From positions 1-64,000 of the forward strand of contig JAVBXL010000047.1 of the NCBI GenBank assembly GCA_030824575.1: a stretch of DNA of 64,000 bases, read 5' to 3'. Of the stretch, positions 25,490 through 35,624 are shown one piece after another. A program made the position numbers and the translations under genes. The notes beneath the pieces were generated by a model. It was not told the origin of the DNA. It saw only the letters and a list, made by a program, of their open reading frames with translations, and ran no database searches. The stretch is from a bacterium. Its GTDB lineage: Bacteria; Pseudomonadota; Alphaproteobacteria; Sphingomonadales; Sphingomonadaceae. Within the stretch, counting starts at the first letter, position 1, and the number at the start of each line of letters is the position of its first letter.

Positions 25490-26908
25490 TCAGGCGTCTT
25501 CCAGTTCCACGATGTTGACGATATGCGCCTGGGTATATTCCAGCAGACCCGCTTCGCCCAGTTCGCCGCCCAGCCCGGACTGCTTGACCCCGCGGAACGG
25601 GATATTGGCGTCGATCGCCAGATGCTGGTTCACCCATACCGTGCCGGTGTCGATCTGCATCGCGACTGCGGTGGCGCGCGCCACATCCTTGCCCCATACC
25701 GTACCGGCCAGGCCGTAATCGCTGTCGTTGGCGCGGGCGATGACATCAGCGATATCGTCATATTTCATGACCGGCAGCACCGGGCCGAACTGCTCCTCCT
25801 GCACCAGCGGCGCGTCTTCGGGCAGGTCGCGCACGATGGTCGGCGCGATGAAGTATCCCGGCCGGTCCATCGGCTCGCCTCCGGCCAGCACCGTGCCGCG
25901 CGTCTTGGCGTCCGCGATCAGGGCGGTGACCTTGTCATACTGCATCTTGTTCTGCACCGGGCCGATGGTCGTCCCCTGCTTGGCACCATCGTCGACGATC
26001 GCTTCATTGGCCAGCTTCGCCAGTTCGTCGCAAAACTCGTCATACATGGCGCTGGGCACATAGGCGCGCTTCACCGCGACGCAGATCTGCCCGGCATTGG
26101 TCATCGCGCCCTGATAGACCTTCTTGGCCACTGCACGCGCATCGACATCGTCCAGCACGATCGCCGCGTCATTGCCGCCCAGCTCCAGCGTCACCCGCTT
26201 CACGGTGCCGGCGGACGACGCCATCACCTTCTTGCCGGTCGCGGTCGATCCGGTGAAGGCGACCTTGGCGATATCGGGATGCCCGGTCATCAACGGACCC
26301 AGCTCATTCTGGTCGCACACGATGTTCAGCACGCCGGCCGGCAATATGTCCTTGGCCAGTTCGCCGAATAACAATGTGGTCAGCGGCGTCGTCGGCGCGG
26401 GCTTGGCGACCATCGTGTTGCCCGTGACCAATGCCGGCCCCAGCTTGTTCATCAACAGGATCAGTGGGAAATTCCATGGCGTGATGGATGCGACCACGCC
26501 CAGCGGCGTGCGATGCTCGATCACCTTGTTGCCGCCCTCGTCTTTCAGGATTTTCGGCTCCACCCGCATCGCGGCGAAGGCGCGCAGGGTAAATACGCTG
26601 CCCATGATCTCATATCCGGCCTGGTCCAAGGGCTTACCCTGTTCGCTGGTCAGCAGGCTGGCGAATTCGCCGATCCGTGCCTCCAGCGCATCGGCCAGCT
26701 TGTTCACCAGCGCGGCGCGTTCCTCAACCGGTGTCGCCGCCCAGCCGGGCTGCGCGCGCTTCGCCGCCGCGATTGCGCGTTCCAGCAACGCCTCGTCGGC
26801 CTTGGGGCAGGCGGCGAAAGGCTGCGCCGTCGCCGGGTTAACCACGTCGAACATGCTGACGCCGGGCGTCAGTACGCCGTCGATGAGCATCCGAAATTCA
26901 TGATCCAT
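25490..26908 (-). CDS. NAD-dependent aldehyde dehydrogenase, probably aromatic (vanillin/4-hydroxybenzaldehyde)
   Basis: A 472-residue aldehyde dehydrogenase with catalytic Cys276 (MTNAGQICVAVKR), Glu242 in TLELGGNDAAI and the cofactor motif ITPWNFPLILLMNKLGP. It is divergent from the ferC-like regulator and the shared 90-bp promoter region carries the 21-bp operator at 26994-27015. The retro-aldol step of the ferA/ferB route yields vanillin or 4-hydroxybenzaldehyde, so an aromatic aldehyde is the likely substrate. This is inferred from position; the sequence alone only says aldehyde dehydrogenase. A strong terminator follows. Confidence 0.85.
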   Translation of the reverse strand: MDHEFRMLIDGVLTPGVSMFDVVNPATAQPFAACPKADEALLERAIAAAKRAQPGWAATPVEERAALVNKLADALEARIGEFASLLTSEQGKPLDQAGYEIMGSVFTLRAFAAMRVEPKILKDEGGNKVIEHRTPLGVVASITPWNFPLILLMNKLGPALVTGNTMVAKPAPTTPLTTLLFGELAKDILPAGVLNIVCDQNELGPLMTGHPDIAKVAFTGSTATGKKVMASSAGTVKRVTLELGGNDAAIVLDDVDARAVAKKVYQGAMTNAGQICVAVKRAYVPSAMYDEFCDELAKLANEAIVDDGAKQGTTIGPVQNKMQYDKVTALIADAKTRGTVLAGGEPMDRPGYFIAPTIVRDLPEDAPLVQEEQFGPVLPVMKYDDIADVIARANDSDYGLAGTVWGKDVARATAVAMQIDTGTVWVNQHLAIDANIPFRGVKQSGLGGELGEAGLLEYTQAHIVNIVELEDA

Positions 26909-26993
26909 GAGTCGCTCTCCTTTATATGGCTATCGCAGGCCGATCCGGGCGGGCATTGACTATCGCTTTGCGCGGCGGACAACTATAGGCTGC

Positions 26994-27015
26994 ATATGTG
27001 CGCCTGGGATACAAT
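26994..27015. promoter_or_regulatory. FerC-type operator, site 1 (ferC-like/aldehyde dehydrogenase)
   Basis: Read on the minus strand this is ATTGTATC-CCAG-GCGCACATAT. It matches the sites at 27505, 37176 and 52920 in arms and spacing. It lies between the divergent aldehyde dehydrogenase and MarR-type genes, 25 nt before the regulator's ATG, so autoregulation is likely. Confidence 0.75.
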
Positions 27016-27039
27016 TTTGACAAGGGGGTATCGCAACAG

Positions 27040-27486
27040 ATGAAGCAGGGAGCCGATCTCCAGACGCTTGTCGGCTATCGCGTGCAGCAGGCCAATCTGC
27101 TGATGGAAACCGATGCGCGCGCCGCGCTGGGCGATTTCGACCTGTCGCCGGCGAAGATGACCGCGCTCATCCTGATCCGCGACAATCCGGGTTGCGACCA
27201 GACTGCGCTTGGCCGTGCGCTCAGCATCAATCGGTCGAGCGCGATGAAGCTGGTCAATATCCTGGCGGACAAGGGGCTGGTGGAACGGCGGCCGGGCCGC
27301 GACCTGCGCACCAACGCCCTCGCCCTGCGGCCCGAAGGCGCGCGCCAGCTCGAAACCATGGTGGCCGCTGTCCGCCAATCCGACGCGCGCATGACGCAAC
27401 GGCTCAGCGCCGATGAACTGGCGACCCTGCACGACCTGCTCGCCAGACTCGGCCCCGCGACCGACGCTCCGGACGAAGACGACTGA
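27040..27486 (+). CDS. ferC: MarR family regulator of hydroxycinnamate catabolism (FerC-like)
   Basis: A 148-residue MarR protein from MKQGADLQTLVGYRVQQANLLM. The winged helix spans about 45-100 (ALGRALSINRSSAMKLVNILADKGLVERRPGRDLRTNALALRPEG). An in-frame GTG at 26998 would extend it, but that codon lies inside the operator, so 27040 (after AAGGGGG) is preferred. In Sphingobium sp. SYK-6 the MarR protein FerC represses the fer genes and is released by hydroxycinnamoyl-CoA. The same arrangement here, with operators at four related promoters, supports that role. The symbol is assigned by context and family. Confidence 0.8.
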   Translation: MKQGADLQTLVGYRVQQANLLMETDARAALGDFDLSPAKMTALILIRDNPGCDQTALGRALSINRSSAMKLVNILADKGLVERRPGRDLRTNALALRPEGARQLETMVAAVRQSDARMTQRLSADELATLHDLLARLGPATDAPDEDD

Positions 27487-27504
27487 TTACGCAGGCTTGC
27501 ACAA

Positions 27505-27525
27505 ATTGTATCATAGGCGCACAAT
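27505..27525 (+). promoter_or_regulatory. FerC-type operator, site 2, within the ferA-like promoter
   Basis: ATTGTATC-ATAG-GCGCACAAT. It lies between a possible -35 (TTGCAC, 27497-27502) and overlaps a possible -10 (CACAAT, 27520-27525; 17-nt spacing), the expected position for a repressor. Confidence 0.8.
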
Positions 27526-27581
27526 TACCATGAACCATGCGGCCGATTCGACAGGATAGCGCCGCGCGAACGGGGAGAGGG

Positions 27582-29735
27582 ATGGGCGTGACGGAAGCTG
27601 TTTGCATGGAGGAAGCGGAAATCCTGGGTCATGGCCTGCCGTCCGCCTCGCTGGACTGCCTGCTGCGGCCCCGGTCGGTCGCGATCGTCGGCGCGTCGGA
27701 CAAGCCCGGCGCGCTGGGCGCATCGGTGCTGGCCAACCTTGTGCGCCAGGGGTTCGACGGCGACATCCATCTGGTCAATCCCAAGCGCACGGAGATCGGC
27801 GGGCGGCCCTGCGTGGTCTCGGTCGATGATCTGCCAGAAGGTGTCCATGTCGCCGTCCTCGCTATCCCGCGCGCTGGCGTGCTGGACACGATGCGCGGCC
27901 TCGCCCGCCGCGGCGTGGGCGCTGCGGTCATCTTCTCCGCCGGCTTTGCGGAGGACGGGCCGCAGGGCCTGGCCGACCAGCAAGAGATCGGTCGCATCGC
28001 GCGCGAAAGCGGCATGGTGGTCGAAGGCCCCAATTGCCTGGGCCTCGTCAATTTCCGCGACAATGTCTCGCTGACCTTCATCGAAATGCCCGAAGCCAAG
28101 GCGCAGGGCGACCGCCGCGTCGGCATCGTCTCGCAATCGGGCGCGATGGCGGCCGTACTGGCGACGACCATGATCCACCGCGCCGTGCCCTTGAACTGCT
28201 ACATCTCCACCGGCAATGAAGCGGCCAGCGGGATCGAGGATTATCTCGCCTATCTCGTCGATCAGCCCGACACCGCCGTCATCGCGCTTATCGCCGAACA
28301 TGTCCGCGACCCCGCCCGCTTCCTCGCCGCCGCCCGCGCCGCAAAGGCGGCAGGCAAATCGGTCGTCCTGCTCCATCCCGGCCGCAGCGCGGCAGGTGCG
28401 GAAAGCGCCGCCACCCATACCGGCGCGATGGCGGGCGACCATGCCGTCATGGCCGTCCATGTCCAGCGCGCGGGCGTCATCCTGGCCGACTCGCTGGAGG
28501 AACTGGGCGACATCGTCGAAATCCTCGTCCGCTCGCCCGACGCCGGGATCGGCGGGACCGGCGTCATCGCCGAATCCGGCGCGTTCAAGGCGATGATGCT
28601 CGATCTGGCCGAAGCCGTCGCCCTCGACCTGCCCAAGCTGACCGATGCCGATAGCCCGGCGCTGCGCGCGGCGCTGCCCGATTTCGTCCCCGTCACCAAC
28701 CCAATGGACATCACCGCGCAGGGGCTGGTCGATCCTGGCCTCTACGGCCGCACGCTCGCCGCGCTGGCGCAGGACGACCGGATCGGCACGATCCTCCTCA
28801 CCCTGATCCAGACCGACACTGGCACCTCGCACATCAAGTTCAAGGCGGTTCTGGACGCGCTTCAGGCGATCGGCGCAACCAAGCCGGTCATCGTCGGCGG
28901 CGTGGATGAAGGCGGCGGCGTGTTCGCCGACGATCTCGCCGCGCTGCGTGCCGCTGGCGTCACCTATCTGCCCACCGCCGAACGAACCCTGCGCGCACTC
29001 GCCCGCATCGCCGCCCATCGCCAGCGCGACGAGGCGGTGGCCCCGCTCGACGCCCAGCCCGTGCCCGATCTGGCGCAGGTCGGCAGCACCATCCCCGAAC
29101 ATCGCTCCAAAGCGATCATGGGCGCGCAGGGCATTGCCTTCCCAGCCTTCGCACTCGCCCAGAGCGCAGCCGAAGCCGTCGCCGCTGCCGATCGCCTCGG
29201 TTATCCGGTGGTGCTCAAGGCCCAGTCGCCCGAACTACCGCACAAGAGCGACGCGGGCGGCGTCATCATCAACCTCGCGGACGCCGATGCCGTCACAGCC
29301 GGCTGGGACCGGCTGATGACCAATCTCGCCACCTCGCGCCCCGGCCTCGCGCTTGACGGCGTGCTGGTGGAGGGGATGGCGGCCAAGGGCGTCGAACTGA
29401 TCGTCGGCGCGCGCAACGATCCGCATTGGGGACCGACCATCCTCGTCGGCTTCGGCGGCGTCGCGGCCGAACTGCTGCACGACGTCTGCCTGCTCCCGCC
29501 GGACCTGACCCGCGACGCGATCATCGCCCAGATCCGCACGCTGCGCATGGCCCCCTTGCTCGACGGTTTTCGCGGCGCCCCGGCGATGGACATCGGAGCG
29601 GTCGCCGACATCGTCCAGCGCCTGGGCCAAATGGTCGCCGCCACCCCCGCCATCCGCGAAGTCGATCTCAATCCCGTGATCGTCTATCCTGAAGGGCAGG
29701 GCGCCATCGCCCTCGACGCGCTGATTTCGCTCTAA
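27582..29735 (+). CDS. ferA: Acyl-CoA synthetase, NDP-forming type (feruloyl-CoA synthetase FerA-like)
   Basis: A 717-residue protein from MGVTEAVCMEEAEILGHGL, chosen because GGGGAGAGGG precedes it (an upstream ATG at 27537 is in frame). It has a CoA-binding domain (SVAIVGASDKPGALGASVLANL, about 30-130) and a succinyl-CoA-ligase-like domain with EGPNCLGLVN, RRVGIVSQSGAMAA and the phospho-His loop. A C-terminal ATP-grasp domain follows (GYPVVLKAQSPELPHKSDAGGVIINL). SYK-6 FerA belongs to this unusual superfamily and activates ferulate, coumarate and sinapate. The gene follows the ferC-like gene directly with an operator in its promoter. Confidence 0.85.
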   Translation: MGVTEAVCMEEAEILGHGLPSASLDCLLRPRSVAIVGASDKPGALGASVLANLVRQGFDGDIHLVNPKRTEIGGRPCVVSVDDLPEGVHVAVLAIPRAGVLDTMRGLARRGVGAAVIFSAGFAEDGPQGLADQQEIGRIARESGMVVEGPNCLGLVNFRDNVSLTFIEMPEAKAQGDRRVGIVSQSGAMAAVLATTMIHRAVPLNCYISTGNEAASGIEDYLAYLVDQPDTAVIALIAEHVRDPARFLAAARAAKAAGKSVVLLHPGRSAAGAESAATHTGAMAGDHAVMAVHVQRAGVILADSLEELGDIVEILVRSPDAGIGGTGVIAESGAFKAMMLDLAEAVALDLPKLTDADSPALRAALPDFVPVTNPMDITAQGLVDPGLYGRTLAALAQDDRIGTILLTLIQTDTGTSHIKFKAVLDALQAIGATKPVIVGGVDEGGGVFADDLAALRAAGVTYLPTAERTLRALARIAAHRQRDEAVAPLDAQPVPDLAQVGSTIPEHRSKAIMGAQGIAFPAFALAQSAAEAVAAADRLGYPVVLKAQSPELPHKSDAGGVIINLADADAVTAGWDRLMTNLATSRPGLALDGVLVEGMAAKGVELIVGARNDPHWGPTILVGFGGVAAELLHDVCLLPPDLTRDAIIAQIRTLRMAPLLDGFRGAPAMDIGAVADIVQRLGQMVAATPAIREVDLNPVIVYPEGQGAIALDALISL

Positions 29736-29745
29736 CCCCCCCCGG

Positions 29746-29807
29746 GCTCCCGCGCAGGCGGGAGCCCAGTCCCACGCTCAGAACTGGGCTCCCGCCTGCG
29801 CGGGAGC
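29746..29807. repeat. Dispersed palindromic repeat, family 1, copy 2
   Basis: Perfect 25-bp arms (29746-29770 and 29783-29807) around a 12-nt spacer. The core is CCCGCGCAGGCGGGA, but with GCTCCC/GGGAGC where the other copies have GTTCCC/GGGAAC. The paired changes keep base pairing. It lies between the convergent ferA-like and DUF3237 genes and may terminate both. Confidence 0.9.
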
Positions 29808-29822
29808 ACGGTGCTCTATGCC

Positions 29823-30326
29823 TTACGTCAGCGCATAATAACGCAGCACATTCCCGTCCGCGCGCCGCTCGCCCACGCCAATGAACACATGCTTGGTCAG
29901 CCAGTCATGTTTGCCGACCGGACATTCGAAACTGGGATTGCCGCGCAGATAATAATCCTGCTGCTCCACCGGTCCCCCGTCGCCAAACGCCCAGTCGCGC
30001 AGCCGCGCCATCGTGTCGGGCTTGCGCCCCCACAGAAACCCACGATTGTTGAGCAGGATCAGCGTCCCGTCCTCCTCCTCCAGCATATAGCGGGCGTCGA
30101 ACACCGCGACATCGTCCGGCCGGAAATAGGCATAGTCGCCGCCCGATCCCGGCACCGCCTTGCCCTTGATTCGTGGCCCCTCGAACGTCCCGCCATCGAC
30201 ATAGACGGCGCTGCGATTGCCCCCCATCGGCGTATTGACGATGGTCTGCACCCGCGGAAATTGCAGCCGCACCTCCATCGCAAATTCCAGCCGCGGATTG
30301 TCCAGCGTCGAAAACAGATTTTCCAT
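29823..30326 (-). CDS. DUF3237 family protein
   Basis: A 167-residue protein starting MENLFSTLDNPRLEFAMEVRL. The sequence TPMGGNRSAVYVDGGTFEGPRIKGKAVPGSGGDYAYFRPDDVAVFDARYML matches the DUF3237 pattern (a beta-barrel fold often found beside aromatic or terpenoid catabolic genes). The start overlaps the SDR stop (TGATG). No catalytic role is established for the family as far as I know. It is the last gene of the SnoaL-SDR-DUF3237 operon. Confidence 0.82.
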   Translation of the reverse strand: MENLFSTLDNPRLEFAMEVRLQFPRVQTIVNTPMGGNRSAVYVDGGTFEGPRIKGKAVPGSGGDYAYFRPDDVAVFDARYMLEEEDGTLILLNNRGFLWGRKPDTMARLRDWAFGDGGPVEQQDYYLRGNPSFECPVGKHDWLTKHVFIGVGERRADGNVLRYYALT

Positions 30327-31075
30327 CAACCCAACTCCAGCGTGCCGCCATCCACGAACAGATTGGCGGCGGTGATAAAACTGGCCTCGTCCGACGCCAG
30401 GAACAGAACAGCGCGCGCGACTTCCTCGGCGCGCCCCATGCGTTTCATCGGCACCGCCGCGATCATCATCTCGCGCATATTGTCGACATCATCGTCGCTC
30501 ATGCCCGGATTACGATGCAACAGCGGCGTCTCGATCGGGCCGGGGCTGACCAGGTTGACGCGAATGCCCTCGCCCACCAGTTCGCCCGCGATCACCTTCA
30601 TCGCGGCATATAGCCCTCCCTTGGCCGCGGCATAGGCGGTGTTCCCCGGAACAAAGGCATGGCCGCCGATCGATCCGGTCGCCACGATCGACCCGCCCCG
30701 GCGCATCAGCCGTAACGCCTTCTGGATGGCGAACACGCACCCGCGCAGATTGACGCCATGGACATGGTCCCAATCATCGGGCGTCAGGTCACGGAAGGGC
30801 GCGAAGCCGCCCACGCCTGCATTGACGAACAGCGTATCGATCCGCCCGTCCTGCGCGGCGATATCGGCGATCACCGCCTCCATCGCGTCCAGATCGGCAA
30901 TGTCTGCGCGATAGCCTCGCGCGCCCTCTATGCCACCAACCGCCGCATCGATCGTCGCCTGGTCGCGTCCGGTCAGCCGCACGCTCGCGCCTTCCGCCGC
31001 AAAGGCCTGCGCGCTGGCCAGCCCAATGCCGCTATTACCGCCCACCACCAGCACGATCTTGTCCTTGAATCGCAT
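30326..31075 (-). CDS. Short-chain dehydrogenase/reductase (SDR)
   Basis: A 249-residue classical SDR. The cofactor motif is VVGGNSGIGLASAQAFAAEG with TGRD following, which favours NAD(H)/NADP(H) by an Arg-Asp pair. The catalytic residues are Ser in GSIVATGSIGG and YAAAKGG (Tyr-x-x-x-Lys). The C-terminus has the usual LFLASDEASFITAANLFVDGG. It lies between SnoaL-like and DUF3237 genes in one operon whose promoter carries the ATAACGATCGTTAT site. A side-chain alcohol of a lignin-derived compound is a reasonable substrate (inference). Confidence 0.88.
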   Translation of the reverse strand: MRFKDKIVLVVGGNSGIGLASAQAFAAEGASVRLTGRDQATIDAAVGGIEGARGYRADIADLDAMEAVIADIAAQDGRIDTLFVNAGVGGFAPFRDLTPDDWDHVHGVNLRGCVFAIQKALRLMRRGGSIVATGSIGGHAFVPGNTAYAAAKGGLYAAMKVIAGELVGEGIRVNLVSPGPIETPLLHRNPGMSDDDVDNMREMMIAAVPMKRMGRAEEVARAVLFLASDEASFITAANLFVDGGTLELG

Positions 31076-31089
31076 CGCTGCCTCCCGGC

Positions 31090-31479
31090 TCAAAAGGGGG
31101 AATGGGGATTGGGGCTGTCGGCCGGCACATCCTGCACCACGTCCCAATGCTCGACGATCCTCTCGCCTTCGACCCGGAAAATATCCATCACCGCAAAGCC
31201 GGTGTCGCCCGCCCATCGCCGCACATGATAATGGACGATCACATGGTCGCCATCGGCAAAACGCCGCTTGATGTCATGCACCGCATCCGGGTTCTCCCCG
31301 CGCACCTTGCGCAAGAAGGCTTTCAGCGGCTCCAGCCCGGTATCGACCCACTGGTTATGCTGGATATAGTCCGCCGCGATGAAGCGGTCGGCCGCATCGC
31401 CGTCCATCGGGATCAGCACCTGCTCAAACATCACCTGGACCAGATCCAGGTTGCGCTGCTCCTGCGCGCTATAGCTCAT
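31090..31479 (-). CDS. SnoaL-like/NTF2-fold protein
   Basis: A 129-residue protein starting MSYSAQEQRNLDLVQVMFEQVL. It has the helix-then-sheet layout of SnoaL-like polyketide cyclases and lyases; DRFIAADYIQHNQWVDTGLEPLKAFLRKV and GDHVIVHYHVRRWAGDTGFAVMDIFRVEGERIVEHWDVVQ are diagnostic. Conserved polar residues (His in YIQHNQ, HYHVRR, EHWD) could form the pocket. It is the first gene of the minus-strand SnoaL-SDR-DUF3237 operon and has the 31531 operator upstream. It may be a cofactor-free lyase or isomerase. Confidence 0.83.
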   Translation of the reverse strand: MSYSAQEQRNLDLVQVMFEQVLIPMDGDAADRFIAADYIQHNQWVDTGLEPLKAFLRKVRGENPDAVHDIKRRFADGDHVIVHYHVRRWAGDTGFAVMDIFRVEGERIVEHWDVVQDVPADSPNPHSPF

Positions 31480-31530
31480 AAGCCTCTCCCATCATTTTTC
31501 GCTGGCGTCCGACCGCCCTTTGTCCTTAAG

Positions 31531-31544
31531 ATAACGATCGTTAT
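31531..31544. promoter_or_regulatory. ATAACGATCGTTAT palindrome, site 1 (between divergent SnoaL-like genes)
   Basis: A perfect 14-bp palindrome in the 119-bp gap between the minus-strand SnoaL-SDR-DUF3237 operon and the plus-strand SnoaL-like gene. The same sequence is at 37099, 53022 and 61745, with close variants at 56933 and 63274. It looks like a TetR-type operator. Confidence 0.85.
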
Positions 31545-31598
31545 TAAAAGGGCAAGCGGGCAGGGGAAAAATCCCGCCCCGAACGAAGGGAGAGGGCG

Positions 31599-32000
31599 AT
31601 GGATCGCGCCGACTATGATCGCTACGCGCAGGCCTTCAACAATCGCGACTATGACACAGTCTTCGATTTCTACGCGCCGGGCGCCGCCATCCGCTTCTTC
31701 GGCGTGGACCTCGGCACCCGCGAAGCCTTCAAACGCTTCTACGGCTTCCTCCACGCCCACGTCATCGAAACCCTGACGATCGAACGCTTCGCGTCCAGCG
31801 CCGATCTCGTCGCGCTCGAAGGGATCATTCGGGTCGAAGGGATAAAGGATCTCGACGCCGCCACGCTCGCCGCGCGGGGGCTGGACCAGTTCGCCCCGAT
31901 CGCGAAGGGTCAGGTGCAGGCGATGCGCCAATATATTCATTATCATGTCGCCGGCGGCCAATTCACCAGCGTCGGCTGCGCGATCATCGGCTTGACTTAA
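31599..32000 (+). CDS. SnoaL-like/NTF2-fold protein
   Basis: A 133-residue protein starting MDRADYDRYAQAFNNRDYDTVFDFYAPGAAIRFFG, a typical SnoaL_2/NTF2 opening, with AMRQYIHYHVAGGQFTSVGCAI closing the cone. GGGAGAGGG precedes the ATG. It is divergent from another SnoaL-like gene and shares the same operator region. Members of this fold include cofactor-free lyases and isomerases. No active-site signature for a specific reaction can be claimed. Confidence 0.82.
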   Translation: MDRADYDRYAQAFNNRDYDTVFDFYAPGAAIRFFGVDLGTREAFKRFYGFLHAHVIETLTIERFASSADLVALEGIIRVEGIKDLDAATLAARGLDQFAPIAKGQVQAMRQYIHYHVAGGQFTSVGCAIIGLT

Positions 32001-32028
32001 CCACCGCCAGATGCCCTATCGGAACACC

Positions 32029-32592
32029 ATGTCGAACAGCAGCCCGCCCAGGAAATCGTCCGCGTCCGCCAAGTCACCGCGGCCGCGCGCTGCCGAAATC
32101 AGCCCCGCGGACACGCTGCATCGCGTGTTGCGGCTGGCGAACAAGCTGATGGCGCCCTTCTCCACTTATCTGGAACATCGCTACAAGATCAGCCTTAACG
32201 AATTTCGCCTGCTGATGCTGATCGGCCGCCACCCGCATTCGGCCAGTCACGAACTGGCCGAAATGACGGGCGTCAATCCGATGAGCGTCTCCCGCGCGGT
32301 CGCCGCGCTGCAAAAGCATGGCCGCATCGCGGTCGAACGCGACCCCGCCAACAAACGGCGCAAGACGCTGGTCCTGACCGACGAAGGCCGGCGTCTCTAT
32401 GGCCTGATGCGCCCGCAGACGGACAAGGTGGCAACCTACCTCGTCTCGGCGCTCGCGACCCAAGAGGTCGATATGCTGAACCAGTATCTCGACATGCTGG
32501 TCGACACGCTCGAAGCCACTGACGATAGTGGCAACAGCCGTTTCCTGGAATTTACCCGTCCCGACGGCGACGACGAAGAACCCGCCGACTAA
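32029..32592 (+). CDS. MarR family transcriptional regulator
   Basis: A 187-residue protein with a basic N-terminus rich in Ser, Pro, Arg and Lys (SNSSPPRKSSASAKSPRPRAAE). A MarR winged helix spans about 40-150 (YKISLNEFRLLMLIGRHPHSASHELAEMTGVNPMSVSRAVAALQKHGRIAVERDPANKRRKTLVLTDEG). Start codons at 32011 or 32029 are both possible and neither has a good ribosome-binding site. It follows the SnoaL-like gene by a few bases and may be co-transcribed. It is the regulator gene nearest to an ATAACGATCGTTAT site, but a link is unproven. Confidence 0.85.
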   Translation: MSNSSPPRKSSASAKSPRPRAAEISPADTLHRVLRLANKLMAPFSTYLEHRYKISLNEFRLLMLIGRHPHSASHELAEMTGVNPMSVSRAVAALQKHGRIAVERDPANKRRKTLVLTDEGRRLYGLMRPQTDKVATYLVSALATQEVDMLNQYLDMLVDTLEATDDSGNSRFLEFTRPDGDDEEPAD

Positions 32593-32596
32593 TGGG

Positions 32597-33484
32597 TCAG
32601 TCCTGCCGCGCCAGCGCGGCGGGCAATTCGGCCCGCAGCCGGTCCAGCAGACCGCTGATCTTGGGCAGCAAATGTCGGCGCTGCGGATAGACCGCCCAGA
32701 TCGGCTCGTCATCGGGCCGGAAATCACCCAGCACCTCCTCCAGCGCGCCCGATGCGATATGCGGCAACAGGTAGAATTCGGGCAACTGGCATACCCCCAT
32801 GCCCGCGATTGCCGCTTCCGCCACCGCGCCGCCGCTGTTGCAGCGCCATCGCCCCTTGGGCCTTATGCTCTCCGCCCGCCCGCCCCGCTGGAAACGCCAC
32901 AGCGCCGATGTGCCGACCAGGCATTCGTGCCGCGACAGGTCGGCGGGCTTGGCGGGGCGGCCCTGCTGGTCGAGATAGGCAGGCGCGGCGCAGGTATAGA
33001 GCCGGCGCGAGGCAATCCGCGTGCCGATCAGCCGCGATTCCGCCAGCTGCCCGGTGCGGATGGCCAGGTCATAGCCTTCGCCAACCAAGTCGACCAGCCG
33101 GTTGGTCAGGTCGATGCTGATCCGCAGCTTGGCATGGCTGGACGCATAGCGCCGCACGATCGGCGCGATGAAGCGCTCGCCCATTGCGGTGGAGCAGGTG
33201 ATGCGGATGTCGCCCTGCGGCTCGCCGCCCTCGCTGATCATCGCGATCGCCTCGTCCCGTTCGGCGACGATCCGGCTGCAATGATCGAAAAAGACCCGCC
33301 CTGTATCTGTCAGCCTTACCGTGCGGGTGGTGCGGTGGAACAAAGGCACCTGCACCCGCGCCTCCAGCGCCGCGATGGCGCGGCTCATATGCGTGGTGGA
33401 CAGGCCCAGCGCTTCCGCCCCCGCCTTGAAACTGCCCGCGGCCGCGATTGCGACGAATTCGTCTATGCCTTCCCAGCGGTGCAT
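32597..33484 (-). CDS. LysR family transcriptional regulator
   Basis: A 295-residue protein starting MHRWEGIDEFVAIAAAGSFKAGAEALGLSTTHMSRAIAALEARVQVPLFHRTTRTVRLTDTG, the LysR helix-turn-helix. A periplasmic-binding-protein-like effector domain follows. GAGGGTGGG precedes the start. The gene is divergent from the glutathione-dependent formaldehyde dehydrogenase gene (33651), the usual arrangement for a LysR activator and its target, so control of formaldehyde oxidation is likely (inference). Confidence 0.88.
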   Translation of the reverse strand: MHRWEGIDEFVAIAAAGSFKAGAEALGLSTTHMSRAIAALEARVQVPLFHRTTRTVRLTDTGRVFFDHCSRIVAERDEAIAMISEGGEPQGDIRITCSTAMGERFIAPIVRRYASSHAKLRISIDLTNRLVDLVGEGYDLAIRTGQLAESRLIGTRIASRRLYTCAAPAYLDQQGRPAKPADLSRHECLVGTSALWRFQRGGRAESIRPKGRWRCNSGGAVAEAAIAGMGVCQLPEFYLLPHIASGALEEVLGDFRPDDEPIWAVYPQRRHLLPKISGLLDRLRAELPAALARQD

Positions 33485-33650
33485 ATTGTCCCACCCTCGA
33501 AATAATGAATCCCGCAAATGCTTTCTTATCGCGCAGGCGGGATATTGCTAGAGCGGGCGGGACCATCGCCGTTCCGTCGCGGGCTTGCGCAAGCCCCTGC
33601 CGATCCGGCACAAGATTTTCCGATCATCGGACCAATTCGGGAGTAAACCC

Positions 33651-34762
<1,112 letters not shown>

Positions 34763-34763
<1 letters not shown>

Positions 34764-35611
34764 TGGAGACGGTCAGCACCAATCGCGCCTTTGGCGGCGT
34801 GCAGGGCGTGTACAAGCACGCCTCCGCCGCCACCGGCACGGACATGACCTTCTCGGTCTATGTCCCCCCGCATGAAGCCGGCGCAAAGCTGCCGGTCGTC
34901 TGGTATCTGTCGGGCCTCACCTGCACCCATGCCAATGTAACGGACAAGGGCGAATATCGCCGCCTTTGCGCGGAACTGGGCCTCATCTTCGTCGCCCCCG
35001 ATACCTCGCCGCGCGGTGAGGGCGTCCCCGACGATGCAGAGGGCGCCTATGATTTCGGCCTCGGCGCGGGCTTTTATGTCGATGCGACGCAACCGCCCTT
35101 CGCGCAGCATTATCGTATGTTGTCCTATGTGACGCAGGATCTGCCCGCGCTGATCGCCGCAGAATTTCCCGTCGCCGACATGACCCGCCAATCGATCATG
35201 GGCCATTCGATGGGCGGCCATGGCGCGCTTACCATCGGCCTGACCTTCCCCGACCGCTACAAGGCCGTATCGGCCTTCGCGCCAATCGTCGCGCCCTCGC
35301 AGGTGCCATGGGGGCACAAGGCGCTGGGCGGCTATCTGGGCGAAGATCGCGCCGTCTGGCGCAAGCATGATGCGGTCGCCCTCATAGAAGATGGCGCCCG
35401 TGTCGCTGACCTGCTGGTGGATCAGGGCGACGCCGACAATTTCCTCGCCGAACAGCTCAAGCCGCATCTGCTCGAACAGGCCTGCGCGGCGGCCGGCATC
35501 CCGCTGACGCTGCGCCTCCAACCGGGCTATGACCATAGCTATTATTGCATCTCGACCTTCATGGGCGATCACCTGCGCTGGCACGCCGAGCGGCTGATGC
35601 GGGCCGGCTAG
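34763..35611 (+). CDS. fghA: S-formylglutathione hydrolase
   Basis: A 282-residue esterase D-family hydrolase starting METVSTNRAFGGVQGVYKHAS. The nucleophile Ser149 is in GHSMGGHGAL, the oxyanion region is WYLSGLTCTHAN, and the catalytic His is in YDHSYYCISTF. It releases formate and glutathione from S-formylglutathione, completing the pathway begun by the dehydrogenase. Its start overlaps that gene's stop (TGATG). A family 1 palindrome follows 14 nt after the stop. Confidence 0.95.
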
Positions 35612-35624
35612 ACCCTGGCACCAT

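Noticed and set aside
26998-27039. GTG start for the ferC-like regulator
   Set aside because: The codon lies inside the 21-bp operator, and the added residues are not MarR-like.
27525-29102. 525-codon minus-strand frame opposite the ferA-like gene
   Set aside because: The plus-strand product shows the full NDP-forming acyl-CoA synthetase layout. The minus frame has no recognisable domain and no ribosome-binding site.
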